Positions 43,405-52,562 of a stretch of DNA of 64,000 nt are shown here, piece after piece. The notes under the pieces were generated by a model. The model worked only from the letters and a program-made list of their open reading frames with translations, had not been told where the DNA came from and did not search any database. Both the position numbers and the translations under genes were made by a program. Positions within the stretch are counted from its first letter, which is position 1. Every line of letters begins with the position of its first letter. Source of the stretch: Zoogloea sp041917255 (GTDB lineage: Bacteria > Pseudomonadota > Gammaproteobacteria > Burkholderiales > Rhodocyclaceae); the NCBI GenBank assembly GCA_041917255.1, contig JAYRYA010000023.1:14341-78340 (forward strand). The letters are read 5' to 3'.

Positions 43405-43709
43405 TACACGATCGGAAAGAGCTTGCCGAAGTTGGCGATGTCGAGAACCTGCCGCACACTGCCGCGGGCATTGGCCAGGCAGACCGTCTTGCCGGACGTC
43501 TTCGCCTTGTCGCGGAGCATCAGCAGCATCCCCAGCGCAGAACTGTCGAGGTAGGCGACGTTACCGAGATCCACCGCGACCTCGGTGGTGCCGGGACTGC
43601 CCAGCGCCTTATCCACCGCATCTCGGAATTCCCGATGGGAGTTGAAATCAAACCGCCCGGAGAGCTGAATCCTGGCCTGACTCTGCTGGGTGCTGACGCT
43701 GGTATCCAT
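43404..43709 (-). CDS. hsbA: STAS-domain anti-sigma factor antagonist (HsbA-like)
   Basis: A 101-residue STAS protein. RIQLSGRFDFNSHREFRDAVD and VDLGNVAYLDSSALGMLLMLRD contain the phospho-serine site (Ser56/Ser57) expected for partner switching. It is translationally coupled to the phosphatase/kinase gene downstream and 63 bp after cheB. In Pseudomonas HsbA binds FlgM or a diguanylate cyclase depending on phosphorylation. An equivalent target here (FlgM at 23.7 kb, or a local GGDEF protein) is inferred. Confidence 0.87.
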   Translation of the reverse strand: MDTSVSTQQSQARIQLSGRFDFNSHREFRDAVDKALGSPGTTEVAVDLGNVAYLDSSALGMLLMLRDKAKTSGKTVCLANARGSVRQVLDIANFGKLFPIV

Positions 43710-43772
43710 TTGTAGCCTCTAATTTTACGTTCTGCTTACCACATCACCGGCTCACGCCGGCCATCGCTCAAT

Positions 43773-44867
43773 TCATGCCCTCAGACCCCGTCGCTCCGTC
43801 CCGCGCAGGCGGGAGAGCACACGTTGACCGATATCCTTCAACGGCGCCACATCGTCGAGGGCGCCGATGATCGCCGCTTCACGCGGCATGCCGTAAACCA
43901 CGCAGGACTCCTGATCCTGCCCAATCGTCCATGCACCCGCCTGCTTCATCGCCAGCAGGCCCTGGGCGCCGTCCTTGCCCATGCCGGTGAGGATGACCCC
44001 CAGCGCATTGGCGCCAACCTGTTTTGCCGCCGAGTGGAACAGCACATCCACCGCCGGACGGTGCCGGTTCACCGGTTCGGACTGGGCGAGTTCGCACACA
44101 TAACCACCCACCACCCGTCGCACCGAAAGATGCGAATGCCCCGGTGCCAGGTACACCGTGCCCGGCAACACCTTCTCGCCGTGCTCGGCCTCCTTGACCC
44201 GCATCTGACACAAGCCATCGAGACGTTTTGCAAAGGAAGCGGTAAACATCTCGGGCATGTGCTGAACGATCATGATCCCGGGCATTTGCCCGGGCAGAGA
44301 ACATAGCACTTCCTTGATGGCCTCGGTGCCACCCGTTGAGGCTCCGATCAGTACCAGTTTCTCCTGCAATACCCGTTCAGGAAGGTTTCCTGCCACCCCT
44401 CCCGCTCCCTCCGAAGGCTCTCGCAGCAAGGGTTTCGGTGCTGTCACAGCCCTTAACGGCACTCGGGGTCTGGCACCGTATGCCGCCCGGACCTTTTCAC
44501 AAATTTCTACACGATAATTCTCTATTCCGGCGGTCGAGTCCAGTTTCGGCTTGGGCAGAAAATCCACCGCGCCCAACTCGAGCGCCTGCAACGTGGCCTC
44601 CGAACCCCGTTGCGTCAGGCTCGAGATCATCACGACAGGCATTGGCCGCAGCCGCATCAGACGCGCCAGAAAATCGAGCCCGTCCATCTTGGGCATTTCG
44701 ATATCCAGCGTCAGAACGTCCGGATTGTGCGTTTTTATCATTTCCCGCGCGACGATGGGATCTGGCGCAACGCCAACCACTTCGAGATCGGGCGCGGAAT
44801 TGACAACTTCCGACAGCATGCTCCGCATCAGTGCAGAGTCGTCGACGATGAGAACCTTGATTGCCAT
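43773..44867 (-). CDS. cheB: Receptor methylesterase CheB
   Basis: A 364-residue CheB. The ATG at 44867 (MAIKVLIVDDSALMRSML) is used; the longer frame overlaps cheD. The receiver has Asp55 in LTLDIEMPKMDGLDFL. The C-terminal esterase has LIGASTGGTEAI (catalytic Ser), VQHMPEMFTASFA (His) and ILTGMGKDGAQG (Asp). It removes methyl groups from the receptors encoded upstream. It directly follows cheD. Confidence 0.96.
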   Translation of the reverse strand: MAIKVLIVDDSALMRSMLSEVVNSAPDLEVVGVAPDPIVAREMIKTHNPDVLTLDIEMPKMDGLDFLARLMRLRPMPVVMISSLTQRGSEATLQALELGAVDFLPKPKLDSTAGIENYRVEICEKVRAAYGARPRVPLRAVTAPKPLLREPSEGAGGVAGNLPERVLQEKLVLIGASTGGTEAIKEVLCSLPGQMPGIMIVQHMPEMFTASFAKRLDGLCQMRVKEAEHGEKVLPGTVYLAPGHSHLSVRRVVGGYVCELAQSEPVNRHRPAVDVLFHSAAKQVGANALGVILTGMGKDGAQGLLAMKQAGAWTIGQDQESCVVYGMPREAAIIGALDDVAPLKDIGQRVLSRLRGTERRGLRA

Positions 44868-44905
44868 GCTCTGTTTCCAGTATCGAACCCGGTGCAACAA
44901 CCCGA

Positions 44906-45526
44906 TCAACCAAATAGCTCGACGTCGCCCTGCACATTGTCACGTCGAAGCCGGGCTTCATATTCGCGCTCACGCGCAACGAGCGTGTCGTTTTTCACGC
45001 GAACCAGTTTTTTCATCATGACCCGTCCGCTCGCCGGAAAAAAGTACACCTTCCGGGGATAGATATCGAGCAGATCCTGGGCCACGACCGGAATGCGCTC
45101 GGTATTGAGATAGTCGAGGACAAACTCCGCATTCTTCTCGCCCACCTGTGCCTGAGTCAGGCTTGCCAATACCTTCCCACCGCCAAACACCTTTGCTTCA
45201 AGACTGCTCCGACGAGCGCCCATTTTGAGCAGATGATTCAGCAACACCTCCATCGCATAGGCGCCATAGCGGGCCGAGCTGCTGAGTATTCCCGAGCCCT
45301 CGTTCGTTTCGGGCAGCATGAAGTGATTCATGCCACCCAGCCCCTTGTCCCGATCACGAATGCAAGCGGTGACGCACGAGCCGAGCACGGTGACCAGCAG
45401 GATGTCGGAAGTGGTGACGAAGTATTCGCCCGGAAGCACCTTTACCGCATCGCAATCAAAGGTCCGGTCGAAATAGCGATTCGTCGCCAGATGTTCGACA
45501 TAGCCGGGATCATCGATCACGGGCAT
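44906..45526 (-). CDS. cheD: Receptor glutamine deamidase CheD
   Basis: A 206-residue CheD. The start at 45526 (MPVIDDPGYVEH) overlaps the end of cheR by 17 bases. The catalytic Cys is in TVLGSCVTACIRD, with GGMNHFMLP (His) following, and KVFGGGKVL is typical. It deamidates receptor glutamines, setting adaptation range. It ends NVQGDVELFG. Confidence 0.93.
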   Translation of the reverse strand: MPVIDDPGYVEHLATNRYFDRTFDCDAVKVLPGEYFVTTSDILLVTVLGSCVTACIRDRDKGLGGMNHFMLPETNEGSGILSSSARYGAYAMEVLLNHLLKMGARRSSLEAKVFGGGKVLASLTQAQVGEKNAEFVLDYLNTERIPVVAQDLLDIYPRKVYFFPASGRVMMKKLVRVKNDTLVAREREYEARLRRDNVQGDVELFG

Positions 45527-46427
45527 CCGTCCTTTCGTAAACCGTCCGACCCAGCGACCGGAAAAGATCGGCTGCGTGCAGGAAGCTTTCCGAGTGGCCG
45601 GCAAACAGCAGGCCATCCAATTTGAGCAGCGGAACGAAACGTTTGAGGATGGCGTGTTGGGTTGGCTTGTCGAAATAGATCATCACGTTCCGGCAGAACA
45701 TGTGATCGAACGGCCCCTGCAGCGCCCACCGGGTATCGAGCAGGTTGATGCGCTTGAACTCGATCAGCCGCTGCAGCTCCGGCCGCACCCGCGCAAAGCC
45801 GGCCTGGGCGCCAGTGCCCTTGAGGAAGAAGCGCTGCATCCGCTCCTTCGACAGACGATCGACGCGATCCATGCCATAGACGCCCTTCTCTGCGGTGGCG
45901 AGCACGTTGGTGTCGATGTCGGTGGCGACGATCTGCACCGGCGGCGTCATCGTGTTGAAGGCTTCGCAGGCGGTGATCGCCAGGCTGTAGGGTTCCTCGC
46001 CGGTCGATGCCGCACTGCACCAGATGCGCACCGGGCCACGGCTGGTACGTTTTTTCAGGTTTTCGGCGAGGATGTCGAAATGGTGGGCCTCGCGGAAAAA
46101 CGACGTCAGGTTGGTGGTGAGGCTGTTGACGAAGGTTTCCCATTCTTCCGGCTCACGCTCGGCCCGGTCGAGATACTCGGCGAAAGTCCGGTCTCCCCGC
46201 GCCCTCAGGCGCCGGGCCAGCCGGCTGTAAACCATGTCCTGCTTGACCGGCGACAGGGAGATGCCCGCATGCTTGTAGATCAGTGCGCGCACCCGCTCGA
46301 AGTCGGCGGAGGAGAAGACGAACTCCCGATCCGGCTGCACCATGGCGGTGGCCGCCGGGCGGGCTGCCGGCCGTGACGTCGTGCCTGCCGAAGGCGGTCG
46401 ACTTGCTGTGAGTTTTTCAGTCGTCAT
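45510..46427 (-). CDS. cheR: Receptor methyltransferase CheR
   Basis: A 305-residue CheR starting at the ATG at 46427 (MTTEKL). The N-terminal helical domain has FERVRALIYKHAGISLSPVKQDMVYSRLARRLR. The SAM-binding domain has RIWCSAASTGEEPYSLAI and FDHMFCRNVMIYFDK. It methylates receptor glutamates. The two receptors just upstream end in EWEEF, a tether of the type CheR binds, and the beta-subdomain for such binding appears present. It starts 11 bp after the first receptor. Confidence 0.95.
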   Translation of the reverse strand: MTTEKLTASRPPSAGTTSRPAARPAATAMVQPDREFVFSSADFERVRALIYKHAGISLSPVKQDMVYSRLARRLRARGDRTFAEYLDRAEREPEEWETFVNSLTTNLTSFFREAHHFDILAENLKKRTSRGPVRIWCSAASTGEEPYSLAITACEAFNTMTPPVQIVATDIDTNVLATAEKGVYGMDRVDRLSKERMQRFFLKGTGAQAGFARVRPELQRLIEFKRINLLDTRWALQGPFDHMFCRNVMIYFDKPTQHAILKRFVPLLKLDGLLFAGHSESFLHAADLFRSLGRTVYERTDARDR

Positions 46428-46438
46428 CGCCGTGCTCT

Positions 46439-49318
46439 TCAGAATTCTTCCCATTCGTCGTCCATGTCGCCGCCCACGACAACATTCGCCTTACGTACCT
46501 TCGACACCGGCGCAGACACTGCCCTCGGTGCCGCGGGTCGAGCGGAGCGCTCGGGCAGACGCGAAACGTTGTCGGGCACCGATGCGGAAGGCGCACTACC
46601 CGCCGTGAGGCGGAACATCGACACCGAGCGGACCAACGTGCGGGCCTGTTCTTCCAGACTCTCGGCAGCGGCTGCAGCCTCCTCCACGAGCGCGGCGTTC
46701 TGCTGGGTCACCTCGTCCATCTGGCCGACGGCCTGGGTTACCTGCTCGATCCCGCCACTCTGTTCCTGGCTGGCCTCGGAAATGTCCGTCACCAGCACCG
46801 ACAGGCGCTGGAAGTTGGCCACCACTTCTTCCATGGTCTGGCCGGCTTCGTTTACCAGCTTGGCGCCGTCTTCCACCTTGTCGACACTGTCGGCGATCAG
46901 CGCCTTGATCTCGCGGGCGGCCTGGGCACTGCGCTGGGCGAGGCTGCGCACTTCGCTCGCCACCACCGCAAAGCCACGCCCCTGCTCGCCGGCGCGGGCC
47001 GCTTCGACCGCCGCGTTGAGGGCGAGGATGTTGGTCTGGAAGGCAATCGAGTCAATCACACCGATGATGTCGGCGATCTTCTTGGAGCTTTCCTGGATCG
47101 AACCCATGGTGCCGACGACACGATTGACCATCGCGCCGCCCTGCTCGGCCACCTCGTTGCTCGAGCTGGCCAGCTCGCGGGCTTGACGGGCGTTTTCTGC
47201 GTTCTGCTTGACGGTGGCGTTGAGCTGCTCCATCGAGCTGGCCGTCTCTTCGAGGCTGCTGGCCTGCTCTTCGGTACGGGCAGACAGGTCGGAGTTGCCC
47301 GCGGCGATCTCCTGGGCTGCGGTGTTGATGGACTCGGAGGCATCCTTGATCTGGCCCACCACTTCGCGCAGACGCTCGACGGTGGTGTTGGTGTCGTCCT
47401 TGAGCTGACCAAAGGTGCCGCTATAGTCGGCGTGGATCTTTTCGGTCAGATCGCCCCGCGCGATGGCGTTCATCACGCGGCCCAGATCAGCGAGGCTCGC
47501 CGCCACGCCTTCCATCAGGCGATTGAGGCCATTTGAAAGGTCGAGGAAGAAGCCGCTCTTGCCGGCGCTCTCCAGGCGGGCCGAGAAGTCGCCGTCCGCA
47601 GCGGCCGAGACGATGGCCTGCACCTCGCGCTCGGCGGCCAGTTCGTTGGTACGGTCGCGCCATTCGCCAACCGAGCCGAGACGCTCGCCGGTTGCGCTGA
47701 AGACCGGGCTGGTCACCACGTCGAAGGTCCGGCCGCCGATGACCATCTGGGTCCGGGCGGTCTCATTCAGCGAGGCGAGCCGGCGCAGTGCTGCGTCCGG
47801 GTCGGGGTAGAGCGCACCGATACTGCTGCCAATGAACGTGTTCGTGCTAAAGCCCGGGGCGTACTCGCGGATTCGGTCCTCGATCCCGGCGATGGTCTTC
47901 AGCAGCGCCGGGTTGGCGTACAGCACCCGACCATGAACATCGGCGATTCGAACGTTAGTCTCGACGGTATCCAGGCCAACCTTGATCTGCGCCATCTCGT
48001 CCGAGACGATCTTGGCCTCGGCCACGTCATAGCCCAGACGGACCTGCATCGCTTCGAGGCCCTCTAGCACCTGACCGACTTCATCCCGGCGTCCGGTTTC
48101 GACCGCCGACTGGAAATTTCCCTGGGCGATCTGCTGGAATACACCGACGGCACTCTGCAGGGGGCCGACGATGCGGCGCACGAGCCACCACGCGAGCAAC
48201 AGCGCAAAGCCCGCAGCGAGCACCACGCCGATGACCGTCAAGACCAGGGTTTCCTGGAAGGTGCTTGCGGCCTGACTGCGCTGCTCATCGGCCCGCTCGA
48301 TCTGGTAAGCCTGCAGCGCCCGCGCACCTTCTGCCGCCTGCTTGTAGGCAGGATTGACGGCGTTCAGCACAAGCTTCCCGGCGGTGTCGAACTGCCCTGC
48401 CACCAAGGCTTCGCGCACCGGGCGCAACCCGTTCTTGACGAGCGCCTCCTGACCATCGGCAAAGCGCTTGAACAGGGTCTGCTGCTCGGGCTTGGCCGAA
48501 GCGACGAACTCGGCGTATTTCTTCTGCAGCGCGTCGGCCTCGGCCATCGCTTTGTCCATGGCATCCACGTGCACGCTGAGGGGATGATCGTGCAGCTTGC
48601 TGGAAGGACTATCCGGAGCGTGCATCAGGCTCAGCAGCGCCTGCGAGCGTGCCTCACTCAACTGCGTCTGGATGTCTGCCAGCTCAACGGCCGGTTTCAG
48701 GCGACGCTGGAACAGCTGCTCGTTGTCCGCCTGGGAAATGGACAGCTTGTGCACCCCGATGTAACCCTGCCCGATCACGATGACGGTGAGGATCGCCATC
48801 GCAAAGAGGATGGCACTGCGAACCTTCAGGCCGGACAGCAGGTTATTCACCGGCCCCAGCAGACCCGCCTTGACGACCCGCCCATCGCGGATCTTGAGAC
48901 CACCTGCCTTGCCTTCGCGGAACAGGGCGTAAGCCGCTTCCGCAGCCCGGATCTGTTCGCGAGCGGCCTTGCGCCGTACCGACATGTAGCCGATGGTCTG
49001 GCCGTTCTCGACGATCGGCGCCGCATGGGCCTCAACCCAGTAGAAGTCGCCGTTCTTGCAGCGGTTCTTCACCATCCCCACCCACGGCCGGTTTTCCTTC
49101 AGCGCGCTCCACATGTCCCCGAAGGCTTCGACCGGCATGTCGGGGTGACGGACGATGTTGTGCGGCCGACCGATCAGTTCGCTTTCCTGGAAGCCGCTGA
49201 TCTCGATGAAATCCCGGTTGATATAGGTGATCTGCCCTTTCAGATCGGTCTTCGACACGATCAGCGAACGTTCGGACAACTCCACCTCATGCTGGGTGAC
49301 AGGCATGTTGATTTTCAT
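46439..49318 (-). CDS. Aer-like PAS chemoreceptor with periplasmic four-helix domain
   Basis: A 959-residue receptor with an unusual domain chain. An N-terminal cytoplasmic PAS (about 15-120) has the Aer style (GRPHNIVRHPDMPVEAFGDMW; PWVGMVKNRCKNGDFYWVEA), suggesting redox or oxygen sensing. TM1 is near 169-188, a four-helix periplasmic domain spans about 190-355, TM2 is near 357-379. HAMP, a second PAS (about 450-560), another HAMP-like stretch and the signalling domain follow. It ends EWEEF, a CheR/CheB tether. Its core is nearly identical to that of the next receptor. It lies between a second receptor and cheR. Confidence 0.94.
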   Translation of the reverse strand: MKINMPVTQHEVELSERSLIVSKTDLKGQITYINRDFIEISGFQESELIGRPHNIVRHPDMPVEAFGDMWSALKENRPWVGMVKNRCKNGDFYWVEAHAAPIVENGQTIGYMSVRRKAAREQIRAAEAAYALFREGKAGGLKIRDGRVVKAGLLGPVNNLLSGLKVRSAILFAMAILTVIVIGQGYIGVHKLSISQADNEQLFQRRLKPAVELADIQTQLSEARSQALLSLMHAPDSPSSKLHDHPLSVHVDAMDKAMAEADALQKKYAEFVASAKPEQQTLFKRFADGQEALVKNGLRPVREALVAGQFDTAGKLVLNAVNPAYKQAAEGARALQAYQIERADEQRSQAASTFQETLVLTVIGVVLAAGFALLLAWWLVRRIVGPLQSAVGVFQQIAQGNFQSAVETGRRDEVGQVLEGLEAMQVRLGYDVAEAKIVSDEMAQIKVGLDTVETNVRIADVHGRVLYANPALLKTIAGIEDRIREYAPGFSTNTFIGSSIGALYPDPDAALRRLASLNETARTQMVIGGRTFDVVTSPVFSATGERLGSVGEWRDRTNELAAEREVQAIVSAAADGDFSARLESAGKSGFFLDLSNGLNRLMEGVAASLADLGRVMNAIARGDLTEKIHADYSGTFGQLKDDTNTTVERLREVVGQIKDASESINTAAQEIAAGNSDLSARTEEQASSLEETASSMEQLNATVKQNAENARQARELASSSNEVAEQGGAMVNRVVGTMGSIQESSKKIADIIGVIDSIAFQTNILALNAAVEAARAGEQGRGFAVVASEVRSLAQRSAQAAREIKALIADSVDKVEDGAKLVNEAGQTMEEVVANFQRLSVLVTDISEASQEQSGGIEQVTQAVGQMDEVTQQNAALVEEAAAAAESLEEQARTLVRSVSMFRLTAGSAPSASVPDNVSRLPERSARPAAPRAVSAPVSKVRKANVVVGGDMDDEWEEF
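46672..47472 (-). repeat. Receptor core repeat, copy A
   Basis: About 800 bp coding the second HAMP and signalling hairpin. It aligns without gaps to copy B at a constant 3310-bp offset, with long stretches of identical DNA. It is a direct repeat and so a possible recombination substrate. Confidence 0.85.
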
Positions 49319-49376
49319 ATCGCGTTCCTTCTGTACCAGACCGACCCTATGTATCAGGCCTCAAGCTGCGTTTCGC

Positions 49377-52300
49377 CTAGAACTCTTCCCATTCGCTTTC
49401 GGCCAGATTGGCGGCCTGCTGCCGGACCTTCGGGAGCGGCGTGCCAATCTTTCCCCCCTTGGAACTGCGCAGCGGCAGCGCGGCGATCTGGGCCTTCGCG
49501 GGCTGCGGCACGGGCACGGCAACCGGTGTGGCCTGCTGACCATGCGCCGCCCTCATCCGGCGGATTTCCTGAATGGTTTCGTCGGAAAGCACCGCGAAGT
49601 CGTTGAGGAGCAAGCGCTTGGCGCCGGCTTGGTCGCCGGACAACTGAGCGCGGACGACATCGCCCGCACAGCGGTGGAAGTCGGCGTGGGATTTGGTGAG
49701 TCGGTTGAAGACGGAATCCATGGCGTAACGCTGGCCTTCGCCGTGAATCCAGCAGCCGAGCACACACTTGTCGTCGCGGGAGACGACGGCAGGATCAAGG
49801 GGCTCGCCGTTCCCGGAGATGAAGTCCCGCAGCTTCTGCTTCCAGCCCATGTGAGCCTGGATCACGCCATCGAAATCGAGGGCCGCGGGCGCTCGCACCT
49901 CCCCGGCGCCACCGCTCAGGCGGAACTGAGCCACCGAGCGCACCAGGGATTGCGACTGCTCCTGCAAGCTCTCTGCGGCGGCTGCCGCCTCCTCGACCAG
50001 CGCGGCGTTCTGCTGGGTCACCTCGTCCATCTGGCCGACGGCCTGGGTCACTTGCTCGATGCCCCCGCTCTGCTCCTGGCTGGCGTTGGCGATCTCGGTA
50101 ACCAGAGCGGACAGGCGCTGGAAATTGGTGACCACGTCCTCCATGGTCTGGCCGGCTTCGTTCACCAGCTTGGCGCCGTCTTCCACCTTGTCGACACTGT
50201 CGGCAATCAGCGCCTTGATCTCGCGGGCGGCCTGGGCACTGCGCTGGGCGAGGCTGCGTACTTCGCTCGCCACCACCGCAAAGCCACGCCCCTGCTCGCC
50301 GGCGCGGGCCGCTTCGACCGCCGCGTTGAGCGCCAGGATGTTGGTCTGGAAGGCGATCGAGTCGATCACGCCGATGATGTCGGCGATCTTCTTGGCACTC
50401 TCCTGGATGGAACCCATGGTCTCGACCACCCGATTGACCATCGCGCCGCCCTGCTCGGCCACCTCATTGCTGGTGCTGGCCAGGCTCCTGGCCTGGCTGG
50501 CGTTGTCGGCGTTCTGCTTGACGGTGGCGTTGAGCTGCTCCATCGAGCTGGCGGTCTCTTCCAGGCTGCTGGCCTGCTCTTCCGTGCGGGCAGACAGGTC
50601 GGAGTTGCCCGCCGCGATCTCCTGGGCCGCGGTATTGATGGACTCCGCAGCCTCCTTGATCTGGCCCACCACTTCGCGCAGACGCTCGACCGTGGCGTTG
50701 GTGTCGTCCTTGAGCTGGCCAAACGTGCCGCCGTACTCGGCGGTGATCTTTTCGGTCAGATCCCCCCGCGCGATGGCGTTGAGCACACGCGCGATGTCGT
50801 CCAGGTTGGTCGCCACGATCCCCATCAGGTTGTTCATGCCCTCGGCGAGCGTTGCAAAGAAGCCCGTCTTGCCCTCGAGGGACAGGCGGCGGGCGAAGTT
50901 GCCCGAGACCGCCGCCTCCAGCAGGCCGGCCATATCCTCTTCGATACGCACTTCGCTGGTCCGGTCACCCCACTCGACCACCGAGCCAAGGCGCTCACCC
51001 TGCGCATTGAAGACCGGATTGGCGATGAGACTGAACGTACGCCCCCCCACCTTCACCTGGGCACGATGTTCGCCGGTGAGGCGGCCAAGGAGATTGCGCT
51101 GGTGCGCCGGATTCTTGTGGAAGACATCGAAGTTGCGCCCCACCAGCCCTTCGACGGCAAACGCAGGCAGTTCCTTGCGGATGTCCGACTCGGCCTGACG
51201 CAGCATGCCCAGCACCGCTTCGTTGCAATAGACGATCTGGCCATCGTTGTCGGCCAGCATGATATTGGTCGAAGCCTTGTCGAGCGCGTTACGCACCCGC
51301 AGATTGGCTGCGGCCACTTCGTGGTCGGCGGTGATCTTGGCCTGCAGACTGGACTGCATCCCATTGAGCGCGCTGGCGATCTCTCCGAAGGCGTCACTCG
51401 ACTGCACCACCACGGGCTCATCCAGCTTGCCCGCGCTCATCCGGCCAAGGCCAGCCTGGATGTCGCCGATGCAGGTGAGCATCGCGCGGCGGAAACCGAG
51501 GAAGAGATAACCCGCCACCAGCAGGCAGACGACGATCATCGCAATGACCGACATTCGAAGCCGCTCGAGGCGCGCCAGGCGCTCCGCCAGGCGGCGGTCG
51601 AACTCCACGGCGGCGACGTCGAAAAGGGCATAGGCGCTATCCACCGCCCGGGTCCCGGTATCGAAGACCCGGTTCGGCGCGATGTTGATCTCGGCAGACT
51701 TGAGCACGCTGCCCGCTACCAGTTCGGCAAAGGCCTGCGTCTCGGTGGCGAGCGCCTTGCCCGGCTCGGCCAGAAGTGCCTTCAGGCTGGCGTCCTTGCT
51801 GCCGGCCTTCTGCACTGCCGCGTCCACGGCACTGCGCGCATCGGCGATGCGCTGCATCAGCACACTCAGATCAACCCGCTCGCTCTCCACGATCTTCTGG
51901 CGCGACGCGATTCCGGTACCGATCGCCCGCGTGGCCCCCGCATCCTCCGCAAGCCCGGGAAGTCGCGCGGTGAACATGTCCATCAGATAGTACGTTTCCA
52001 GCTCCGGATCGAGGGTCGCGTTGGTCGCATCGGCCACGCGCGTGATGTAATCCCGCACCCGGGTGATGTATTCGGTATGCAGACGGAAGCTCTCCGGACC
52101 GGAAACCGTCACGGCACGCGCCTTCACGTCGGCCCAATCCTTGCTCAGCCCGCGCCAGGTGGCGTCGGTGGCGAGTTCGGTAGCGCCCTGCTCGGCGCCC
52201 GCCACCTCTCCGGCCTTGAGGGCCGCATCGACCTTGGCTTCGAGTTCGGTCAGCCGGCCGGCCTGGGCCGTGTTGCCACCGATGACGGCCTGGGAGATGC

Positions 52301-52523
52301 CGCGATGAGCCTGCGCCGCCTGGAGCAACTGACGCGCCGGCATGACCAGCGGCACTGTCCGGGTCTCGAGGCGGTTGAATTCCACCTCGTTCTGAATGCG
52401 GTCGAGCAGCAGGTAGGCCAGCACGATCACCGGCACCATGCCGATGATTCCCAGCAAGGCCAGCTTGCCCTGCACGGACAGCCGGTTCATCACGCCAATG
52501 GCAGGCGAAAGGATTCCACTCAT
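49377..52523 (-). CDS. Chemoreceptor with C-terminal zinc-binding (CZB) domain
   Basis: A 1048-residue receptor. The ATG at 52523 is preferred over a GTG at 52532. TM1 is near 21-40 and TM2 near 325-343, enclosing a large periplasmic sensor of about 280 residues. HAMP, a PAS-like domain, another HAMP and the signalling domain follow. After that (about 884-982) comes a CZB domain with the HMGWK His, DDKCVLGCWIHGEG Cys and HADFHR His residues that bind zinc; related domains sense zinc or hypochlorous acid. It ends EWEEF. It is next to cheW and should share its transcript. Confidence 0.94.
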   Translation of the reverse strand: MSGILSPAIGVMNRLSVQGKLALLGIIGMVPVIVLAYLLLDRIQNEVEFNRLETRTVPLVMPARQLLQAAQAHRGISQAVIGGNTAQAGRLTELEAKVDAALKAGEVAGAEQGATELATDATWRGLSKDWADVKARAVTVSGPESFRLHTEYITRVRDYITRVADATNATLDPELETYYLMDMFTARLPGLAEDAGATRAIGTGIASRQKIVESERVDLSVLMQRIADARSAVDAAVQKAGSKDASLKALLAEPGKALATETQAFAELVAGSVLKSAEINIAPNRVFDTGTRAVDSAYALFDVAAVEFDRRLAERLARLERLRMSVIAMIVVCLLVAGYLFLGFRRAMLTCIGDIQAGLGRMSAGKLDEPVVVQSSDAFGEIASALNGMQSSLQAKITADHEVAAANLRVRNALDKASTNIMLADNDGQIVYCNEAVLGMLRQAESDIRKELPAFAVEGLVGRNFDVFHKNPAHQRNLLGRLTGEHRAQVKVGGRTFSLIANPVFNAQGERLGSVVEWGDRTSEVRIEEDMAGLLEAAVSGNFARRLSLEGKTGFFATLAEGMNNLMGIVATNLDDIARVLNAIARGDLTEKITAEYGGTFGQLKDDTNATVERLREVVGQIKEAAESINTAAQEIAAGNSDLSARTEEQASSLEETASSMEQLNATVKQNADNASQARSLASTSNEVAEQGGAMVNRVVETMGSIQESAKKIADIIGVIDSIAFQTNILALNAAVEAARAGEQGRGFAVVASEVRSLAQRSAQAAREIKALIADSVDKVEDGAKLVNEAGQTMEDVVTNFQRLSALVTEIANASQEQSGGIEQVTQAVGQMDEVTQQNAALVEEAAAAAESLQEQSQSLVRSVAQFRLSGGAGEVRAPAALDFDGVIQAHMGWKQKLRDFISGNGEPLDPAVVSRDDKCVLGCWIHGEGQRYAMDSVFNRLTKSHADFHRCAGDVVRAQLSGDQAGAKRLLLNDFAVLSDETIQEIRRMRAAHGQQATPVAVPVPQPAKAQIAALPLRSSKGGKIGTPLPKVRQQAANLAESEWEEF
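49982..50782 (-). repeat. Receptor core repeat, copy B
   Basis: The partner of copy A at 46672-47472, same strand, same length, no gaps seen. The flanking sensor parts of the two receptors are unrelated, so only the signalling core is shared. Confidence 0.85.
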
Positions 52524-52562
52524 GACAGTCACTCTCAGCTTGAGTTGGGAGGGGCGGCAGGC

